From the NCBI RefSeq assembly GCF_000718095.1, contig NZ_JOEI01000007.1, positions 186,001 to 250,000 of the forward strand: a stretch of 64,000 nt of DNA, written 5' to 3'. Shown one piece after another: positions 59,578 through 64,000 of the stretch. The translations under genes were made by a program, and so were the position numbers. The number at the start of each line of letters is the position of its first letter. Position 1 is the stretch's first letter. The notes under the pieces are model-generated. The model made no database searches. It worked only from the letters and a program-made list of their open reading frames with translations, and was not told the origin of the DNA. This stretch comes from Streptomyces scopuliridis RB72. GTDB lineage: Bacteria; Actinomycetota; Actinomycetes; Streptomycetales; Streptomycetaceae.

Positions 59578-59724
59578 TTCGGTAACCCATGCGGGGGATG
59601 AAATTCACGAACGGACTACTGGAACGCCAGGCCGGGTTCCCGATCGGCTTATTAGAAATACTTTTGTGATCACGTGACCACGGATCGCGGCCACGGAAAG
59701 AGGTCCCACTCAAGAGGAGCGGAC

Positions 59725-60981
59725 ATGGCCCTTCGACGACGACGGCTGACGACCACCTGCCTGGGAGTGGTCACGGCCGGCCTCCTCACTTCGGGTGCGG
59801 TGCTGCCCGTCACACATCACGCGGACGAGCCGGCCGCGGCGAACGGATCGACGGCGGACGGATCTACGGCGGACGAATCGGCAGCCGACGAATCGGCGGC
59901 GGACGTATCGGCGGCGGCGATCGGATCGGCGCGTGAGAAACCGAAACCGCCGCGGGCACCCTCACCCGCGCTGGGCGCGTATCTCGATTACGGTCCGAAA
60001 GGCGTCCGGCGTATCGCGGCCATGCAGAGCTGGCTGGGCGGCAGGGAGCTGCGGGTGGGGCACACCTATCTTCCCGGGGACGTGTGGTCCAACATCGAGG
60101 GCAAGCCCGAGTTCCTGGAGGACTGGGCCGCATGGCGAAAGGCGAAGGACGACCGCCTGTTCGTCCTCAACGTCCCCATGCTCGAACGCAATGAGGAGCA
60201 TGTCCCGGACGGAGTCGTCCGCCATGAGCTGCGCCGGGCCGCGCGGGGCGATTACGACAGCCACTTCAAGGTCCTGGCGGAACGGCTCGTCGGCCTGGGT
60301 GTTCCGGACACGGTGATCGTGCTCGGCTGGGAAATGAACGGGGAAACGTACACCCACCGCTGCGGGCCCGACCCACAGTCGTGGAAGAAATACTGGAATC
60401 GCATCGTCACCACCATGCGTGCAGTGCCCGGACAGAAGTTCCGGTTCGATTTCGCTCCGAACCGCGGACGGGACGACATTCCCTGGACCGAGTGCTATCC
60501 GGGTGACGATGTCGTCGACATCATGGGCATGGATTCTTATGACCAGCCCCCGGGCCGGACATTTGATGAACAGGTGAATGAGCCCTTCGGGCTCCAGGAG
60601 CATGTGGATTTCGCCGCTGCACACGGAAAGGTTATCTCCTATCCGGAGTGGGGACTCTTCCGCAACGGTGACAACCCGGAATACATGCGCCGCATGCTCC
60701 AATGGATCGACACATACAAGCCGGTGTACAACACACTGACCGACTACTGCCCGCACGGCGTCTGGCAGTGCGGGCAGAATCCCAAGTCGTCGAAGATGTA
60801 CCGGGCCCTGCTGTACGGGTTCAAGCCGGAGCCCGTACCCACGCCCACGCTGCCCCCGATCCCGACGCCCACGCAGCCGCCGCGGAACTGCCTGCCGCTG
60901 GACCTCGGCCCCTGGGTGGAGAAGTGGCTGGGCGGCAGGATCTGCATCCGCCTCAACTGGTCGCAGCGCGAGGACGGCTGA
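59725..60981 (+). CDS. secreted GH26-type glycoside hydrolase
   Basis: A 418-residue secreted enzyme. Signal peptide (RRRRLTTTCLGVVTAGLLTS), a low-complexity stretch of TADGSTADESAADESAAD repeats, then a TIM-barrel domain with the acid/base Glu in VLGWEMNGE and nucleophile Glu in YPEWGLF, the pattern of GH26 mannanases and related enzymes. A Pro/Thr linker and a short end with two Cys follow. ATG 59725 after AGAGGAGCG. Likely trims beta-mannan or the polysaccharide made by neighbours. Confidence 0.85.
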   Translation: MALRRRRLTTTCLGVVTAGLLTSGAVLPVTHHADEPAAANGSTADGSTADESAADESAADVSAAAIGSAREKPKPPRAPSPALGAYLDYGPKGVRRIAAMQSWLGGRELRVGHTYLPGDVWSNIEGKPEFLEDWAAWRKAKDDRLFVLNVPMLERNEEHVPDGVVRHELRRAARGDYDSHFKVLAERLVGLGVPDTVIVLGWEMNGETYTHRCGPDPQSWKKYWNRIVTTMRAVPGQKFRFDFAPNRGRDDIPWTECYPGDDVVDIMGMDSYDQPPGRTFDEQVNEPFGLQEHVDFAAAHGKVISYPEWGLFRNGDNPEYMRRMLQWIDTYKPVYNTLTDYCPHGVWQCGQNPKSSKMYRALLYGFKPEPVPTPTLPPIPTPTQPPRNCLPLDLGPWVEKWLGGRICIRLNWSQREDG

Positions 60982-60997
60982 CCAGCCACCCCTCCGG

Positions 60998-61045
60998 TAC
61001 GGGGCGGCGGCGTCCGGGGTCACCCCCCGGCGCCGCCGCCCCGTA
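60998..61045. terminator. bidirectional terminator
   Basis: A perfect 15-bp stem TACGGGGCGGCGGCG (60998-61012) with 61031-61045, plus an inner CCGGGG/CCCCGG. It overlaps the last codons of the minus-strand acetyltransferase and ends both convergent genes. Confidence 0.8.
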
Positions 61046-62222
61046 GCCGTTTGACGAGCGCGGCGGCGCGGTCGCGGCCCGCCGCGCGCGCGACCAGCAG
61101 CTGCAAGGACGGCGCCAGATGCGGCCGGGCGAGCAGCAGCCGCTGGTTGCGGACGCTCTCGGGACGCCAGTGGTGCTTGTACGGCTCATTGCCGCGCAGC
61201 ATGCTCAGCGTGGCGCGGCCGCTCGCACTGATCCGCTGCGCCCCGCTGCGCAGCAGCATCGTGGCCACATCCACCTTCCTGGCGCGCAGTGCCGGATCGG
61301 CCCCGTACAGATAGCCGCCCTCCAGCCGGCCGGACATCAGGGTGAGATCCGCGGCGACCACCGCGCCGGACAGCCGGAACTCGGTCAGCCGCGCGTCGCC
61401 GTACTCGGTCATGGACCGTACGGACCGGGTCAGATGGTCCGCGAAGCGCGCGCTGAGATGTTCCGGGGTGACCCCGCGGCCCTGCCACTGGAGCCGGTGC
61501 AGCTCCAGCAGCCGCCCGACCGCCGCCGGGATCTCGTCCTTCGGCACCACCCGCTCCTCGATGCCCAGCGCGTCCAGCTTGCGCAGCTTGGCGCGGGCGC
61601 GCTGGGCGCGCGAGGAGGTGAGTCTGCCGAGCAGTTCGTCCATGGGGACGCCGGGCAGTTCGAGGCAGAGGGAGTCGTCCAGCTTTCTGCGCGGGCCCGC
61701 CCAGCAGGCGAAGATTCGTTCCGCCGCGGCCCCGGGCCGTACCTCGCGCAGATCGATCACCGCCGTACGGGCCAGCTCCGCGAGCGACTTCGCCAGCTCC
61801 GCTGCCGCCGCCTCGGCGCAGTCGTCGTGGAGCAGCACGTCGGAGAAGTCGGAGATGGAACCGCCGAGTTGGACGAGGACGGGGAGGGGGCGGTGGACGA
61901 GCATCAGCGGGGCGGCCGCGACGAGTTTCGTGCCCCGGCGTACGAGCAGGACCCGCAGCCCGCGCCGGTTCCCGTACGACAGCCACCACGAGTGGAGCCA
62001 GGAGTGGCTCTGGAAGGGCGTGGCCGTGCGCGAGCAGCGGTACAACTCGTTCCAGACCGGGGCGAGTTCGGCGAAGCGGCCGGCATCGCGGCAGAGCTCC
62101 GTGGTGAACACCGGGCCGGACACCCGCGACGAGGACCTGAACAGCGGGGAGAAGACGCGAAGGGGCGTGACCGGTGGGGCTGTGCGGGCCGCGGCGGTGC
62201 GCGCGCTCGATTCGGCGGCCAT
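61020..62222 (-). CDS. CelD/BioF2-like GNAT acetyltransferase
   Basis: A 400-residue protein with the duplicated GNAT fold of the FemAB/CelD type: LAPVWNELYRCSRTATPFQS, WLHSWWLSYG, then RARAKLRKLDALGIEERVVP, and SGRLEGGYLYGADPALRARK. These enzymes acylate sugars or peptides in polysaccharide synthesis. Start ATG 62222 (MAAESSARTAAAR). It is 7 bp downstream of the Wzz-like gene, in an operon with the glycosyltransferase. Confidence 0.85.
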   Translation of the reverse strand: MAAESSARTAAARTAPPVTPLRVFSPLFRSSSRVSGPVFTTELCRDAGRFAELAPVWNELYRCSRTATPFQSHSWLHSWWLSYGNRRGLRVLLVRRGTKLVAAAPLMLVHRPLPVLVQLGGSISDFSDVLLHDDCAEAAAAELAKSLAELARTAVIDLREVRPGAAAERIFACWAGPRRKLDDSLCLELPGVPMDELLGRLTSSRAQRARAKLRKLDALGIEERVVPKDEIPAAVGRLLELHRLQWQGRGVTPEHLSARFADHLTRSVRSMTEYGDARLTEFRLSGAVVAADLTLMSGRLEGGYLYGADPALRARKVDVATMLLRSGAQRISASGRATLSMLRGNEPYKHHWRPESVRNQRLLLARPHLAPSLQLLVARAAGRDRAAALVKRLRGGGAGG

Positions 62223-62229
62223 CAGGCTC

Positions 62230-62970
62230 TCACACCGTTTCCGACTGCGGCAGCGACTGCGCCTGGGACTGCGGCGGGGCGGACGTCGCCGGACCGGGGA
62301 CGTTCGCGTGGAACTCACCGTGCCGCGGCTTCGGCCTGACCAGCAGACCGAGCCCGCCGAGCAGCCCGCCCGCGCAGCCGCCGACCAGGGCCGACAGACC
62401 CGCCGAGGGGGTGACCGGACCGGTCGGCTCGACCGCGCGGGAGAACTGGAGCACCCGTACCTTCGTACTGCCCTGCAGCTGGGAGCCGTTGAGGACCAGC
62501 GCCCGTGCCACCCCGTCCGCCATGCTCACCGCGGTCGAGGCCCGGTCCGAGGTGGCCGTCACGGAGATCATCGGAGCGTCCGGCGAGGTGGCCGTCTGCA
62601 CGCTCTCCCGGAGCGTCCGCGCGGGCACCCCGGCCCAGACCGGCGCGTCACCGATCAGCGCGACCTGCGAGGCGACGCGCCCATAGGCCGTCGCGAACCC
62701 CAGCGCGGCGGCCGGGTCGGACTTCTCCGTCGGTACGACGACGACATAACTGGTCGCCGAGTACTGCGGGGTGCGGAGCATCCCGTACGTACCGCCCGCC
62801 AGCGCCCCGGCCAGGACCGCCACCGGCACGATCCAGCGGGCGGGCAGCGCCGTCACCTTCGACAGCGGGAGCCGGGCCCGACGCAACGACGCCGAGACGG
62901 AAGCGGATTCGGGGACGACGGGCCGGCGCCGCGCGGCCGGGCGTCGCGGGGGATTGCTGTGCGGGGTCAT
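62230..62970 (-). CDS. Wzz/chain-length-determinant-like protein
   Basis: A 246-residue membrane protein: basic N-terminus, helix 1 (WIVPVAVLAGALAGGTYGML), an extracytoplasmic domain (~60-175) with YSATSYVVVVPTEKSDPAAA, and helix 2 (LSALVGGCAGGLLGGLGLLV). It has the two-helix form of Wzz/CapA proteins without a kinase domain. It would set polysaccharide chain length. Its ATG overlaps the upstream glycosyltransferase stop by 4 bp. Confidence 0.82.
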   Translation of the reverse strand: MTPHSNPPRRPAARRRPVVPESASVSASLRRARLPLSKVTALPARWIVPVAVLAGALAGGTYGMLRTPQYSATSYVVVVPTEKSDPAAALGFATAYGRVASQVALIGDAPVWAGVPARTLRESVQTATSPDAPMISVTATSDRASTAVSMADGVARALVLNGSQLQGSTKVRVLQFSRAVEPTGPVTPSAGLSALVGGCAGGLLGGLGLLVRPKPRHGEFHANVPGPATSAPPQSQAQSLPQSETV

Positions 62971-64000
62971 GAGCAGCTCACTTCTCGGAGGGGGGCCGGG
63001 TCGCGGACGGCGTTCTCGTAGACGGTCATCAACTGACGGGCGCTGTGGGCGATGTCGTAGTGGCGCGCGGCCGGGGGTACGGGCAGCCGGTGCGGCCCCG
63101 CCTGCTCGAACCGCCGCAGTTCGTCGACGAGTCCGGGTACGGAGCCGCTGACCCGGCGCGCTCCCGGCGCGGCGTCGGCGGGCAGGTCTTGGAGGGCGGG
63201 GCAGGTCACATGGAGGACCGGCAGCCCGGCCGCGAGTCCCTCCACGACGGCGAGCCCGAACGCCTCGTCGGGGGAGGTGGAGACGAAGACGTCCATGGCC
63301 GCGAGCAGCGAGGGGAGATCCGGCCCGTGCTGTGACGGGTGCGCCGCGCGCGGGGGCGGCGGGTCCTGGCAGGCGCCGTGCAGCAGGATCCGGTCGGCCG
63401 CGCCCCGGTCCCGCGCGAGCCGCAGGAGCCGGTCGCGCTCGGGTCCCTCACCGATCAGGAGGAGGCGCGCGCCGGGCAGTTCGGCGACGGCCCGTACGAG
63501 CCGGTCGAAGCGTTTGCCGCCGTTGAGCCGTCCGACCCCGCCCACCACGAAGGCGTCCTGGGGCACTCCGAGGCGGGTGCGGGCCACGCGGCGTGCGGTC
63601 TCGTCGTAGGCGAAGCGCCCGACCTCGATGCCGTTGGGCACCACATGGATACGGTCGGGGCGTACCCCCCAGCGCTCCAGGCGCCGGGCGACGGTCGCGG
63701 AGACGGCGACGGTCGCGGTGCCCAGGCGTTCGCCCGCGAGATAGAGGGCGCGGGCGCCGGAGGAGAGCGGCCGGCCCTCGATCTGGACAGCCCCGAGGGA
63801 GTGTTCGGTGGCCACGATGGTCCGTACGCCGGCGAGGCGGGCCGCGAACCGCCCGTACAGGCAGGCGCGGTAGAGATGCGTGTGCACCAGGTCGTACCGT
63901 CCGCGCTTGATCAGCCGCGCGAGCCGGGGCAGGGCGCCGAGGTCGCGGTTCCCCGCCATGTCGAGGTCGGTGACGGGGACGCCGTCGGCGACGATGCCCT
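62967..64000 (-). CDS. GT4-family glycosyltransferase (partial)
   Basis: The C-terminal ~344 residues of a GT-B glycosyltransferase; the start lies beyond the window edge, because the frame continues past ATG 63959 with VADGVPVTDLD. Seen: YDLVHTHLYRACLYGR, HVVPNGIEVGRF, GGVGRLNGGKRFDRLV, LLIGEGPERDRL, and the nucleotide-sugar E-x7-E motif SPDEAFGLAVVEGLAAGLP. It would add a sugar to a lipid-linked oligosaccharide. First seen gene of the operon glycosyltransferase, Wzz-like, acetyltransferase. Confidence 0.9.
   Translation of the reverse strand, partial: GIVADGVPVTDLDMAGNRDLGALPRLARLIKRGRYDLVHTHLYRACLYGRFAARLAGVRTIVATEHSLGAVQIEGRPLSSGARALYLAGERLGTATVAVSATVARRLERWGVRPDRIHVVPNGIEVGRFAYDETARRVARTRLGVPQDAFVVGGVGRLNGGKRFDRLVRAVAELPGARLLLIGEGPERDRLLRLARDRGAADRILLHGACQDPPPPRAAHPSQHGPDLPSLLAAMDVFVSTSPDEAFGLAVVEGLAAGLPVLHVTCPALQDLPADAAPGARRVSGSVPGLVDELRRFEQAGPHRLPVPPAARHYDIAHSARQLMTVYENAVRDPAPLREVSCS

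Noticed and set aside
1..64000. CRISPR array or IS element
   Set aside because: No regularly spaced repeat array and no transposase were seen; the only mobile element supported is the AICE.

Overview
The window is high-GC actinobacterial chromosome, almost certainly Streptomyces. It carries rodlins and chaplins (aerial-hypha surface proteins), an SsgA-like sporulation protein, a tricorn protease, Scr1/DUF397 regulators and the actinobacterial order tatD-rpf-rsmA-ispE.

Left chromosomal part (1-13.3 kb): a small WXG100-like / DUF1023 hydrolase / lipoprotein operon; an ATP-binding anti-sigma-like gene divergent from an Scr1-type HTH gene and its DUF397 partner; a ~0.9 kb gene-free stretch holding a long imperfect inverted repeat; then housekeeping genes on the minus strand (ispE, rsmA, a resuscitation-promoting factor, tatD, a zinc-ribbon protein, rsmI) and pmt (protein O-mannosyltransferase) on the plus strand.

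Integrated element (13197-27203): a complete 13.9 kb pSAM2-like actinomycete integrative and conjugative element (AICE). An 87-bp near-perfect direct repeat marks its ends, and it lies in the 3' end of the protein-coding gene pmt, not in a tRNA gene. The element supplies a replacement for the last codons of pmt, so the reading frame stays intact. Its layout is: insulating terminator and arm-type repeats; GntR regulator and HD protein; divergent NUDIX and XRE regulator genes; a divergent promoter region with paired direct repeats; a ~470-nt leader with an rRNA boxA-like antitermination sequence; a long transfer/spread operon (KilB-like, DUF6284-like, PycTM-like, DUF6303-like, SpdB-like, zinc protein, DUF6251-like, charged coiled-coil, FtsK-type TraB/TraSA translocase); GGGAGGCA repeats that may be clt; a small membrane protein; a replication module (Prim-Pol, small Cys/His protein, DUF3631 ATPase); a GGTAGCGG iteron cluster that may be the origin; xis; and int. 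Two gaps of the transfer operon contain tRNA-like acceptor/T-arm minihelices, and most other gaps hold strong hairpins. Boundaries, boxA-like leader and tRNA-like elements together are the most unusual part of the window.

Right chromosomal part (27.2-64 kb): a penicillin-binding protein (the normal neighbour of pmt), an EamA transporter, TetR, a Tat-exported DUF1259 protein, a methyltransferase, an SDR and a serine hydrolase; a cbiMN-cbiQ-cbiO metal ECF transporter behind a Nur-like operator; an SsgA-like protein; TetR plus MMPL transporter; a tricorn protease with no canonical start codon; a mymA-like trio (SDR, hydrolase, flavin monooxygenase) divergent from a MerR regulator; exonuclease III; two tiny overlapping genes; a DUF2079 membrane protein; a SigE-family sigma factor with its membrane partner; three rodlins, one short and one long chaplin; and the beginning of a polysaccharide-type cluster (FAD oxidoreductase, ATP-grasp ligase, GH26 hydrolase, CelD-like acetyltransferase, Wzz-like protein, partial glycosyltransferase) that runs off the right edge.
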